Shown here in pieces: positions 25,661 to 33,751 of a stretch of DNA of 64,000 bases (positions are counted from its first letter, which is position 1; every line of letters starts with the position of its first letter). Both the position numbers and the translations under genes were made by a program. The DNA is from Dyadobacter subterraneus (lineage in GTDB: Bacteria > Bacteroidota > Bacteroidia > Cytophagales > Spirosomataceae): positions 355,573-419,572 of the forward strand of contig NZ_JACYGY010000002.1 of the NCBI RefSeq assembly GCF_015221875.1, given 5' to 3'. The notes beneath the pieces are model-generated. The model ran no database searches. It was not told the DNA's origin and saw only the letters and a program-made list of their open reading frames with translations.

Positions 25661-28228
25661 ATGAAATTCAAGTTTCTCTTCTTTTTATTAATCATTGTAC
25701 TAATTCCCGGCTTTTTTCACTTTTGCCAGGCACAATCCTATGGCCTTGGCTTCGACAGTTTCGAGGTGATACAGGACAAAAGAACCGGTTTGGATCTGAG
25801 TCCGGATAATACTTTCTGTTTTGACAAAAATTTTGAATTGTCATTTGAGCTTTCATTTCTCGCCAACAAGAAAATTTATTTCGGGTACATCGTAAGGCTT
25901 ATTGAAAATGATAAGCAAAACATAGATCTGATTTATGACAACAGTGCCAATAATCAACATTTCAAACTGGTTATCGGAGACAAATTTGCTCCCGTCTCAT
26001 TTGATTTTCCCGGCAATGATCTTTTCAAAAAATGGAACAGAATTACCCTGAAATTTGATAAAGAAAAAAAGAACATTCGGGTTGTCTACGGCGACAAAAG
26101 TTTTACTCAGCCTGTGAATATTACGGATAACGGATGTTTTAAAATCTTGTTTGGGGCAAATCAGTATAAAGATTTCAAATCAACGGATGTGCCTCCGATG
26201 AAGATCAGGAATATCTCCATTCTGGAAAACGCGCAGCTAAAATACCACTGGGCACTGGATGAAACGGACGGCTTAAAAGCGCTTGAAGAAATCCAGAAAA
26301 AAGATGGTTTGGCTGTTAATCCGGTGTGGATAAAAAAATTGCATTATGAATGGCAGCCGGTTCAGATGCTGAGTATGCAAAATTTCGTTAAAGTCGGTTT
26401 CGATCAAAATAAAGGTGTTCTTCATTTCCTTTCGAAAGATTCGCTGGTTAGTTATAACATCGCTGGAAATACCATTGGCATTGTTAAATTCAATGACCAA
26501 AAACAGACGCTTTACATTGATAATCAAGTCCTTTTTAATAAGAACAAGAATCAATTATTCAACATTTATATTGACGAACAGCAAGTTTCAACTTTTGATA
26601 TAAAAAACCGGAGCTGGGATAAAACCGGAATAACAGCTGCTCTAAAAAAGAATTTCCTGCATGCAAACAAATTTTATTCCGCACAGGATTCTTCCATTTA
26701 TATTCTGGGAGGTTATGGTCATCTGGCTTATAAAAATAATGTTCAGCGGTATCATGTGTCTTCTGGAAAATGGGAAAATATCAATGTGAAGGATTCAGTT
26801 TTCACTCCCAGATATTTAGCGGCTCTGGGTACAACCCAAAACGGTGCTTACATTCTTGGCGGTTATGGAAGTTCAACCGGACAACAAATGTTAAATCCGA
26901 GAAACTGGTATGATTTGCTCTTTTTTAATACAAAAACGCACCGTTTCAAAAAGATCTACGAGCTAAAAACACCGGAAGAGGATTTTGTCTACGGTAATTC
27001 TATGATCATTAATGAAAAAGACAGCAGTTATTATGCGTTGATTTTTCCAAAACATAAGTTCAATTCCGAGTTACAGCTTATTAAAGGATCTCTGACCAAA
27101 CCGGATTTTAAAATTGTCGGATCTAAAATCCCCTATCAGTTTGTTGATATCCAGTCTTATGCGGATTTATTTTTTGATTCATTGAGTGGAAGATTCGTAG
27201 CAGTCACGACATATCAGGCTGAAAATAACCAGACAAAAATTGGAATCTATTCGCTTTATGCGCCGCCATTGGAATCGTTACAGCCAATCGCAGCGGTTGA
27301 AGCCCAGAACTACAAAACTGTCTGGATCGCTGCCGGTTTTGTAGTTTTGGCTCTACTTGCTTTCAGTTATTTCAAGTATGCCAAAAAAGAGACAAAAACT
27401 GAAATACCGGTTGCAGCAAAAGAATCCGAAATTATCCCAATCACAGAAGGTGAGCCAGAAATTCCAGTTCTGAAAGAAATTGTAAGTGAAAACAAAATAA
27501 CTGCACTTCAAAGCAGCATCTTCCTATTCGGAAATCTTCAATTGTTTGATGACGAAGGCAATGAAATCACCAAGCAGTTTAGTCCGCTTGTGAAGGAATT
27601 ATTTCTGGTCATTCTGCTTTATTCGATCCGTTGGGAAGGTATCAGTTCTGAGAAATTGAAAGAATTACTTTGGTTTGATAAACCATCGGAAAGTGCCCGG
27701 AATAATCGCTCGGTTAATATCGCGAAGCTGAAAGGGATTCTTGATAAAATGAAATACTGCCAGGTTTCAAAAGAAACGGGTTATTGGAAAATCAAGATTG
27801 ACTACGACAAAATTCATGTCGATTACACACATTATCTGGCCATCATTGGCAACAAACGCGCTTTGAATAAAGAAAATATTACTGAGTTGGCAGAGATTAC
27901 CAAACGTGGTAATTTCTTGTCCAATGTTGAATACGAGTGGCTCGATAGTTTCAAATCTGAAATTTCGAATGAAATTGTTGATACTTATTTACGTTTCGCC
28001 GCTACGGTAAAAATTTCCGATGATCCGGAATTCCTGATCAAACTTGCCAATTATATTTTCTATTTTGATCCGGTAAATGAGGAAGCGATGATCATTAAAT
28101 GCAAGGCACTGGCACATTTGGGCAAACATTCCCTGGCAAAAACTACTTTTGAGAATTTTGCCAGAGAATATAACCGCATTTATGGTGAAGATTTCCAAAA
28201 GGATATGCCGGAGGTTTTACACTCTTAA
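25661..28228 (+). CDS. Membrane-spanning regulator: lectin/kelch-like sensor with SARP-type winged helix and BTAD
   Basis: An 855-residue protein with an unusual order. It has a signal peptide (1-25), a concanavalin/LamG-like domain (about 28-225) and kelch-like repeats (about 235-540; SIYILGGYGHLAY and GAYILGGYGSS are the clearest). One transmembrane helix follows (about 553-571), then a linker rich in Glu/Pro. A cytoplasmic winged helix (about 615-715; QLFDDEGNEITKQFSPLVKE, SARNNRSVNIAKLKGIL) is followed by a BTAD-type helical repeat (about 718-845; YFDPVNEEAMIIKC, YNRIYGEDF). It appears to join a periplasmic sensor directly to a DNA-binding domain. It is divergent from GH92 and convergent with GH43, with 7 bases between stops, so control of these glycosidases is the natural inference. 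Confidence 0.85.
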   Translation: MKFKFLFFLLIIVLIPGFFHFCQAQSYGLGFDSFEVIQDKRTGLDLSPDNTFCFDKNFELSFELSFLANKKIYFGYIVRLIENDKQNIDLIYDNSANNQHFKLVIGDKFAPVSFDFPGNDLFKKWNRITLKFDKEKKNIRVVYGDKSFTQPVNITDNGCFKILFGANQYKDFKSTDVPPMKIRNISILENAQLKYHWALDETDGLKALEEIQKKDGLAVNPVWIKKLHYEWQPVQMLSMQNFVKVGFDQNKGVLHFLSKDSLVSYNIAGNTIGIVKFNDQKQTLYIDNQVLFNKNKNQLFNIYIDEQQVSTFDIKNRSWDKTGITAALKKNFLHANKFYSAQDSSIYILGGYGHLAYKNNVQRYHVSSGKWENINVKDSVFTPRYLAALGTTQNGAYILGGYGSSTGQQMLNPRNWYDLLFFNTKTHRFKKIYELKTPEEDFVYGNSMIINEKDSSYYALIFPKHKFNSELQLIKGSLTKPDFKIVGSKIPYQFVDIQSYADLFFDSLSGRFVAVTTYQAENNQTKIGIYSLYAPPLESLQPIAAVEAQNYKTVWIAAGFVVLALLAFSYFKYAKKETKTEIPVAAKESEIIPITEGEPEIPVLKEIVSENKITALQSSIFLFGNLQLFDDEGNEITKQFSPLVKELFLVILLYSIRWEGISSEKLKELLWFDKPSESARNNRSVNIAKLKGILDKMKYCQVSKETGYWKIKIDYDKIHVDYTHYLAIIGNKRALNKENITELAEITKRGNFLSNVEYEWLDSFKSEISNEIVDTYLRFAATVKISDDPEFLIKLANYIFYFDPVNEEAMIIKCKALAHLGKHSLAKTTFENFAREYNRIYGEDFQKDMPEVLHS

Positions 28229-28235
28229 AATCCTA

Positions 28236-29798
28236 TTAATTGTAATTCATCTGAATAGAACGGATCGAACTTTTTCCGGATTTATTTCCGGAAACATTTA
28301 CTCCTACCCGGGGAGCACGATCCCAGCGCGGAAGCCATGAACCTTCAATTTTCAGAGGTGGCTGATTCGCTTTTTCGCCTTTAATATTCCAGCTAAATTC
28401 AAAAAACCGTCCAAAACGACTTTGTAATTTCAAATTAACGGCTTCCGATTTTCCTTTGATTTCCTCCGTGTTAATTACTTTATAAACTCCGTCTTTTATT
28501 TGCCACAAAGTAAGTTTGTCTTTCTGGATACCAAATCCGATGGCATTATTAGCGTCACCATAAACGATAATATTTTGTACAACTTCCTCATTCGGAATTA
28601 TTTCTGTTGAGAAATTGTAATTTCCGTTTTTTACAACCAGACCAAGAAAATTACCGGTGGTTGTCGGGTTGCTATTTTCTATTTCTAATAATCCATCCTG
28701 AACTTTATGTGCAGGTTTGGGAAAACTGACATCATAAACCCAGGAAAGTTCTTTCGCTGTTTTATCAAAACTGATTTCTACATCTTTATTTGTTTTTCTA
28801 CTTGCAGTTAATGGCGTTTCTGCTTGCGCAGGCGTTGTTATTCCATATCGGAACGACGGCCATTTAGTAGTTTCATCCCAAACAAGTTCGCTTAACACAC
28901 CTTGTCTGCCGGCGGAGGTAAAATCAGCGCCATTGTAGGCGTGGTGTAAATAAAAATAACGGTTATCCGGTGTTGTCACAACTGTTCCGTGTCCCGGACA
29001 TTTCCAGGTTTCATCACTAACAAGAACCGGATTTCCTGAGTATTTCGTCCATGGCCCTTGTATTTTTTCAGCTCTTGCCAACCCTACCTGATAATTACAA
29101 TTTTCACCGCAACATGCATTTCCGGAATAAAGCATGTACCAATAATTTCCTCTTTTAAATAGGGCCTGGCCTTCCGCCCCGCCACTTTCCCAGTTATTTG
29201 CATCTGCTTTTATCAAGGTGAATTCCTTACCAATGACTTTCAGACCATCATCAGAAAGCTCTGCGCCAAGTATTTCAATTCCTCTACCCTTATCCAATCC
29301 GTATGCCTTCCAGGTGAAAAATAATTTGCCCTTATCCTCAACGACAAAACCGTCGATAGCTTCCTTTGTCCATTCCAATAGCAAACCATGATCGGTAAAT
29401 CCTTTTTTCAGATCTTTTGTGCTGGCCACGCCAATGAAAGATTGTTTGTCAGATTTCCGGCGCGCTGTGTAATACACGAAAAAAGTACCGTTGCGATAAA
29501 ATAATTCCGGCGCCCAGTAACTTCCCATCGTCCAGGAAGGTAATTCCGCAAAAACAGGACCTAAATATTCCCAGTCAACCAGGTTTTTTGAAGTATAAAT
29601 CGGATAAGCCGGCCCCCATTCTGATGAAGTTCCTGCTGCATAATAAGTATCTCCTACCCGAATCACAGAAGGATCAGCGAAATCACCGGCGATAACCGGA
29701 TTGCGGTAAGTACTAACAGGTTTCGGAGTTATTTTTTGAGCAAAAACAGTCCCGGTAAAAATCAGGCAAAGAAAAGTCAGGCGAAGAAACAATCTCAT
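28236..29798 (-). CDS. GH43 family glycosidase
   Basis: A 520-residue secreted enzyme with a signal peptide (1-20, ending TVFAQ). The five-bladed propeller domain has the three GH43 acidic residues in context: D42 in GDFADPSV (base), D149 in EAIDGFVV (pKa modulator) and E209 in GGAEGQAL (acid). A C-terminal beta-sandwich (about 350-520) is probably carbohydrate binding. GH43 covers arabinofuranosidases, xylosidases and galactan enzymes, and the substrate cannot be read from sequence alone. It is 62 bases after the GH71/99-like gene on the same strand, so the two form a likely operon. Confidence 0.93.
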   Translation of the reverse strand: MRLFLRLTFLCLIFTGTVFAQKITPKPVSTYRNPVIAGDFADPSVIRVGDTYYAAGTSSEWGPAYPIYTSKNLVDWEYLGPVFAELPSWTMGSYWAPELFYRNGTFFVYYTARRKSDKQSFIGVASTKDLKKGFTDHGLLLEWTKEAIDGFVVEDKGKLFFTWKAYGLDKGRGIEILGAELSDDGLKVIGKEFTLIKADANNWESGGAEGQALFKRGNYWYMLYSGNACCGENCNYQVGLARAEKIQGPWTKYSGNPVLVSDETWKCPGHGTVVTTPDNRYFYLHHAYNGADFTSAGRQGVLSELVWDETTKWPSFRYGITTPAQAETPLTASRKTNKDVEISFDKTAKELSWVYDVSFPKPAHKVQDGLLEIENSNPTTTGNFLGLVVKNGNYNFSTEIIPNEEVVQNIIVYGDANNAIGFGIQKDKLTLWQIKDGVYKVINTEEIKGKSEAVNLKLQSRFGRFFEFSWNIKGEKANQPPLKIEGSWLPRWDRAPRVGVNVSGNKSGKSSIRSIQMNYN

Positions 29799-29860
29799 TT
29801 TTTTCGTTGGTTACAAAATCAGGCTAATAAAGAGAATTATTTGTAAGAAACCAATTTGAG

Positions 29861-31165
29861 TTAATTCTGACGAACCGGTTTTTTAGCATTGAACCCCTTA
29901 TTTCCGTGAAACCATTTAGCTCCTTGCCCGGTTAGCCATAAATAGTAATCTGTGCTGAGCCCGGTTTCAATACCCACAAATTTTCCGTCGCCATTAAGCG
30001 GAACGTCCTTTTCGTTTTTTGTTTTGAAAATGGCAGTTCCTTCATCAATTTCATCAAACATGGCTACATACAAAGCTTCTGCACCCGCCATTTTTGCTCC
30101 TGCAATTTGCTTCCACAAAAAATCACCTTTGGCTCTTGGAATCTGGTTATACAATGTTTTATCATTTTTCAAGTTTCCCCAACTGAATCCAGGAAAGACC
30201 AGTGGAATGTACCCAATGTTATTTTTCTTACACCATGCGATATCTTCCGACAGATTAGCAGCGACAGTTTTATAAGAATCAGAATTATATCTTCCAACGG
30301 CCCAGGGCATAATGATATCAGCACTTTTAATCAAAGTGTGTAACAATGTGGAATTTTCTGTATCCTTTGACAGACTTCTCCAATAATATGGCACACCTAG
30401 CAAAATAGAAATTTTTCCATTTGAGCCCTTTAATTTTCCTACCAGTGACTGGATGTCACCAATCGTATATTTTCTACTATCATTAAATCCAACGCCCCAT
30501 ATTGCCAGCAACGGACGACCGTTATGTCTTAGATATGTTGGATTTTCTTTGTTATCAAAAAGTTTGAAAACTGTCTGCAATTGCTCCCAGTCCTGAGTAA
30601 TCAGGTCCATATCAGCAGAAACCGATCCGCTCAAATCGTACATGATGCTAATTGCTCTCCCGTATTTCTTTGCGGCTTTTAAAGCATTAGCCAGAACCTT
30701 GTTAAAATGATTTTTTCCTCTTTCACTTTTTATTTCGCTGACAAAACGCTGCATGTAAACGCCATCAATATCATGTTCTTTCATCCACTTAAAATGAAGA
30801 TCAACAGTTGATTCATCATAGGGACTAAAAACATTTGCGGTATTTCCGTCTGCATATTTGAATGTCGTTTTGTAAGTTCTTTCATACTCACGAACATCTG
30901 GCCAAAAATCAACTGAGGCAAATCCCGGTTCGAATTTTTCGCCTTTCTGATAATGATGCCACCCACGGCCGCTGCCATCACCTTCGGCTGTAAACCAACC
31001 CTGATATCCGGCCATAACCAAACCTTTGTACGTTGTAAACAAGCAGCCAGATTCGTTATATTTTATCTGTTCCATCTGTTTGCCGACAGTACCAGTCGGC
31101 TGACTTTGGCAATTCATTGAAATAACCAGAACAAGAAAGAGCGTTGTGAATAATTTTATTTTCAT
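29861..31165 (-). CDS. GH71/99-like secreted glycosidase
   Basis: A 434-residue protein. The ATG at 31163-31165 is chosen because it begins a signal sequence (MKIKLFTTLFLVLVISMNCQ); its Cys could be a lipid site, although the preceding Asn is atypical. The (beta/alpha)8 domain shows the family features GYQGWFTAEGDG, GVYMQRFVSEI, IMYDLSGS and MFDEIDEGTAIF, where two Glu three residues apart match the catalytic E-x-x-E of GH99. GH99 enzymes are endo-alpha-1,2-mannosidases or mannanases, so an endo-mannan role alongside GH92 is plausible but not proven. It is the first gene of a pair with GH43. Confidence 0.85.
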   Translation of the reverse strand: MKIKLFTTLFLVLVISMNCQSQPTGTVGKQMEQIKYNESGCLFTTYKGLVMAGYQGWFTAEGDGSGRGWHHYQKGEKFEPGFASVDFWPDVREYERTYKTTFKYADGNTANVFSPYDESTVDLHFKWMKEHDIDGVYMQRFVSEIKSERGKNHFNKVLANALKAAKKYGRAISIMYDLSGSVSADMDLITQDWEQLQTVFKLFDNKENPTYLRHNGRPLLAIWGVGFNDSRKYTIGDIQSLVGKLKGSNGKISILLGVPYYWRSLSKDTENSTLLHTLIKSADIIMPWAVGRYNSDSYKTVAANLSEDIAWCKKNNIGYIPLVFPGFSWGNLKNDKTLYNQIPRAKGDFLWKQIAGAKMAGAEALYVAMFDEIDEGTAIFKTKNEKDVPLNGDGKFVGIETGLSTDYYLWLTGQGAKWFHGNKGFNAKKPVRQN

Positions 31166-31290
31166 GATGAGCAGGAAATGTAAGTGAGACAGATGGAATG
31201 ACATTTGTAATAATCAATTATCCAAACTAAACAAGAGCTACTTAAAAATTGGTTAACAAAGCATTAATGTCGTAATGAAAATTTAAAAGT

Positions 31291-32007
31291 ATGAATGAAA
31301 ATACCACACATTATGACGACCTAAATCTGGCCGAAGCGAAAGAGATTCAAAATGAATTGCGTGATAAAATAAATCTCGACCCGCTTATATCTCCGATCAC
31401 AACCATTGCCGGAGCTGATATTTCTCTGAACAGATTCAGCGAAATTATTTTCGCGGGAATCGTAATTCTTCGCTATTCTGATTTGCAGCCGATTGCTTAT
31501 TCCATGGTAGAGAGTAAAACCAGTTTTCCTTATGTACCAGGATTTCTGGCTTTTAGAGAAGTGCCCGCGTTGGTTCAGGCTTTACAGCAAATACCCGTCA
31601 AGCCGGATGTTTTCATGATTGACGGACATGGAATTGCCCATCCAAGACGCATGGGAATTGCCGCTCATTTCGGTGCTTTGACTGGTACTGTTACGATGGG
31701 ATGTGCCAAAAATATTTTATTTGGTAAATGGCATGAACCTGGTATTCAGAAAGGTGATTACCGGCCAATAATGAACAAAGAAGAAGTAATCGGATATGCT
31801 TTAAGATCCAAATTTAAAACCAATCCGGTTTTCATTTCACCAGGAAATCGAATGAGCTTAAATGATAGTCTGGATATTGCTATTCGTTGCGCCGGGAATT
31901 ACCGTTTACCTGAACCTACCAGAAGAGCGCACGAATTCGTAAATCTATTTCGTACCGGAAAATTGAAAGAAGGTTATCATGAATTGACACCTCAACTATT
32001 ATTTTAA
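31291..32007 (+). CDS. nfi: Endonuclease V (deoxyinosine 3' endonuclease)
   Basis: A 238-residue DNA repair nuclease that nicks one base 3' of deoxyinosine. The hallmarks are GADIS (metal ligand D43), the strand-separating wedge and acidic residue in PYVPGFLAFRE (E90), and DGHGIAHPRRMGIA (D111, H114). The length matches the bacterial enzyme. It is a single gene whose TAA stop overlaps the stop of the convergent glutaminyl cyclase gene by four bases. Confidence 0.95.
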   Translation: MNENTTHYDDLNLAEAKEIQNELRDKINLDPLISPITTIAGADISLNRFSEIIFAGIVILRYSDLQPIAYSMVESKTSFPYVPGFLAFREVPALVQALQQIPVKPDVFMIDGHGIAHPRRMGIAAHFGALTGTVTMGCAKNILFGKWHEPGIQKGDYRPIMNKEEVIGYALRSKFKTNPVFISPGNRMSLNDSLDIAIRCAGNYRLPEPTRRAHEFVNLFRTGKLKEGYHELTPQLLF

Positions 32008-33089
32008 TTTTTTGAAGCCAGTGTTTTTTTGTTTTTCTGAACAGCTCCTGAAACACGAATTTTGAATAAAGTTGGCCAGTTTTTACCGGTTATATAAAAA
32101 GCATTTTCCATAGGCTGATGTGCGATACCATTCAAAACGCTAGATCCGGTTTGGTCAACTTCCGCTGGGATAATTTTCTTCATATCCATTGTTGCCACTA
32201 CTTTTCCAGTTTCCGGGTCAATCTGGATAATCCGGTCTGTTTCCCAAATATTTGCAAATATATATCCGTCCACATATTCCAGTTCATTAATTTTTATAAC
32301 CGGACCTTTGTTATCATAAATTTCAACTTCACCCGTTTTCTGGAATTCCGTGTTGAAAAAGTAAAGTTTATTTGATCCGTCACCCATGATAATTGTCGAA
32401 TCATGATGCGTCATGCCCCAGCCCTGGGTGTAATAAGTGAATGTTTTGTCCAGAGTAAAATCCATATTGTAACGGAAACCCACACCGGTAGTCCAGGTTA
32501 ACTGGTAAATCTTATCGTTAACAATCGTCAAGCCTTCTCCAAAATATTGATCTGCCAGAGGTACCGATTTTATGGTAGCACCAGTTTTTAAGTCAATTTT
32601 TAACAAAAGAGATTTTCCGTTTTCTCCGGTACTTTCATACAATTCACCCTTATAAAATTCAAGTCCCTCGGTAAAACTCGTTTTTTGATGCGGGTAAGAA
32701 GACAAGACGCTGTAAGACATTTCTTTTGGTATAATGTCAGACACCAGTTCAACTGATAAAGTATCGGTAAATGCCTCTTTGGATTTCGTAGTACCACTTA
32801 CAATAAGTTGTTTCCAACCGGTTTTTTCCGATTCAGCTTTGACAAATACAGTATCTGGTATTTGTCTCGCTCCATTAACTTCTATCCCATTCCATCTTAC
32901 AGAAAATGTCGAGACTGGCTGTGTGAAACCGATTCCAATCGAATCTCCTATATTAAATCTGCTCTTTGCAGTAACGGCCACAGGTATTTTTTGAACAGCG
33001 GCTGTCTCTGTTTTTTTTTCCTGTTTACAAGAAAAAATCACAAAACTTATCAATATAACAAGAAGAAAATGTGTGCTACGCGTATTCAT
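32004..33089 (-). CDS. Glutaminyl-peptide cyclotransferase-like lipoprotein
   Basis: A 361-residue protein. The ATG at 33087-33089 gives a proper lipoprotein signal (MNTRSTHFLLVILISFVIFSC); a longer frame of 28 residues upstream has no signal and is not chosen. After a ~110-residue Ig-like N-terminal part, the C-terminal 250 residues are the five-bladed propeller of plant-type glutamine cyclotransferases. Its landmarks are SYPHQKTSFTEGLEFYKGEL, YFGEGLTIVNDKIYQLTW, ELEYVDGYIFANIWETDRII and VLNGIAHQP. Such enzymes form N-terminal pyroglutamate. In Bacteroidota this would suit T9SS or periplasmic proteins, whose mature N-termini are often Gln. Confidence 0.9.
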   Translation of the reverse strand: MNTRSTHFLLVILISFVIFSCKQEKKTETAAVQKIPVAVTAKSRFNIGDSIGIGFTQPVSTFSVRWNGIEVNGARQIPDTVFVKAESEKTGWKQLIVSGTTKSKEAFTDTLSVELVSDIIPKEMSYSVLSSYPHQKTSFTEGLEFYKGELYESTGENGKSLLLKIDLKTGATIKSVPLADQYFGEGLTIVNDKIYQLTWTTGVGFRYNMDFTLDKTFTYYTQGWGMTHHDSTIIMGDGSNKLYFFNTEFQKTGEVEIYDNKGPVIKINELEYVDGYIFANIWETDRIIQIDPETGKVVATMDMKKIIPAEVDQTGSSVLNGIAHQPMENAFYITGKNWPTLFKIRVSGAVQKNKKTLASKN

Positions 33090-33204
33090 AAATGGTATTT
33101 TACAATTTGACTGCAATATCCGCAAAATCACTAAAACGATTTCCTGTTTCTTCGAATATTTCAATATGAACAATTTCGAACTTTAATTTTTGGGTTACTT
33201 AATA

Positions 33205-33244
33205 ACAAAAAATCCTGCTGCCATAGTATCGTGCAGCAGGATTT
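33205..33244 (-). terminator. Terminator of the DUF3467 gene
   Basis: Perfect 12-base arms AAATCCTGCTGC (33210-33221) and GCAGCAGGATTT (33233-33244) with an 11-base loop. An A-run upstream supplies the T-tail on the minus strand. Confidence 0.85.
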
Positions 33245-33265
33245 AATAAGTAAACTTTATTGCTA

Positions 33266-33592
33266 TTACGCTTCTCCGCCCGGGCCTCCGAAGCTGATTG
33301 GAAAGTTAAAAGTCGGATCGGTATCGTGATTGCTCTGAATCGGACCGTACTGGTCCTCGTATTTTTCGATATTATCTTTTAGAGCGGCTACCAAACGTTT
33401 TGCATGTTCAGGTGTGATAATGATGCGCGCTTTCACTTTTGCACGGGGAACGCCTGGCATCAGACGAATAAAATCCAGTATAAATTCGCTGTTGGAATGC
33501 GCGATCATAGCAAGATTGGAGTAAACTCCTTCGGCCATTTCCTCCGAAAGTTCTACATTAATTTGCTGCTCGTTTTCTTTGTTGTCTTCCAT
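33266..33592 (-). CDS. DUF3467-family protein
   Basis: A 108-residue small protein. QQINVELSEEMAEGVYSNLA, NSEFILDFIRLMPG and KARIIITPEHAKRLVAALKDN are the conserved blocks of DUF3467, a widespread bacterial family of unknown function. It lies directly downstream of rpoC on the same strand, but the rpoC terminator stands between them, so it probably has its own promoter. Confidence 0.9.
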   Translation of the reverse strand: MEDNKENEQQINVELSEEMAEGVYSNLAMIAHSNSEFILDFIRLMPGVPRAKVKARIIITPEHAKRLVAALKDNIEKYEDQYGPIQSNHDTDPTFNFPISFGGPGGEA

Positions 33593-33690
33593 CGTTAAGT
33601 TTTCGGTAGTGATTGGGTGCCGGATATATTTTGCAACAGGTTATTCACATTGTTTAGAAAGTGAAAATTACTAAAATTATACAGCATCTA

Positions 33691-33734
33691 AAAACAAAGA
33701 GTCGGTTCCGCTTGTGCAGAACCGACTCTTTTTA
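33691..33734 (-). terminator. Terminator of rpoC
   Basis: Perfect 13-base arms AAAGAGTCGGTTC (33696-33708) and GAACCGACTCTTT (33719-33731). They have a 10-base loop and T-rich flanks on both strands. Confidence 0.92.
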
Positions 33735-33751
33735 TCTTAAACTAAATCCTA

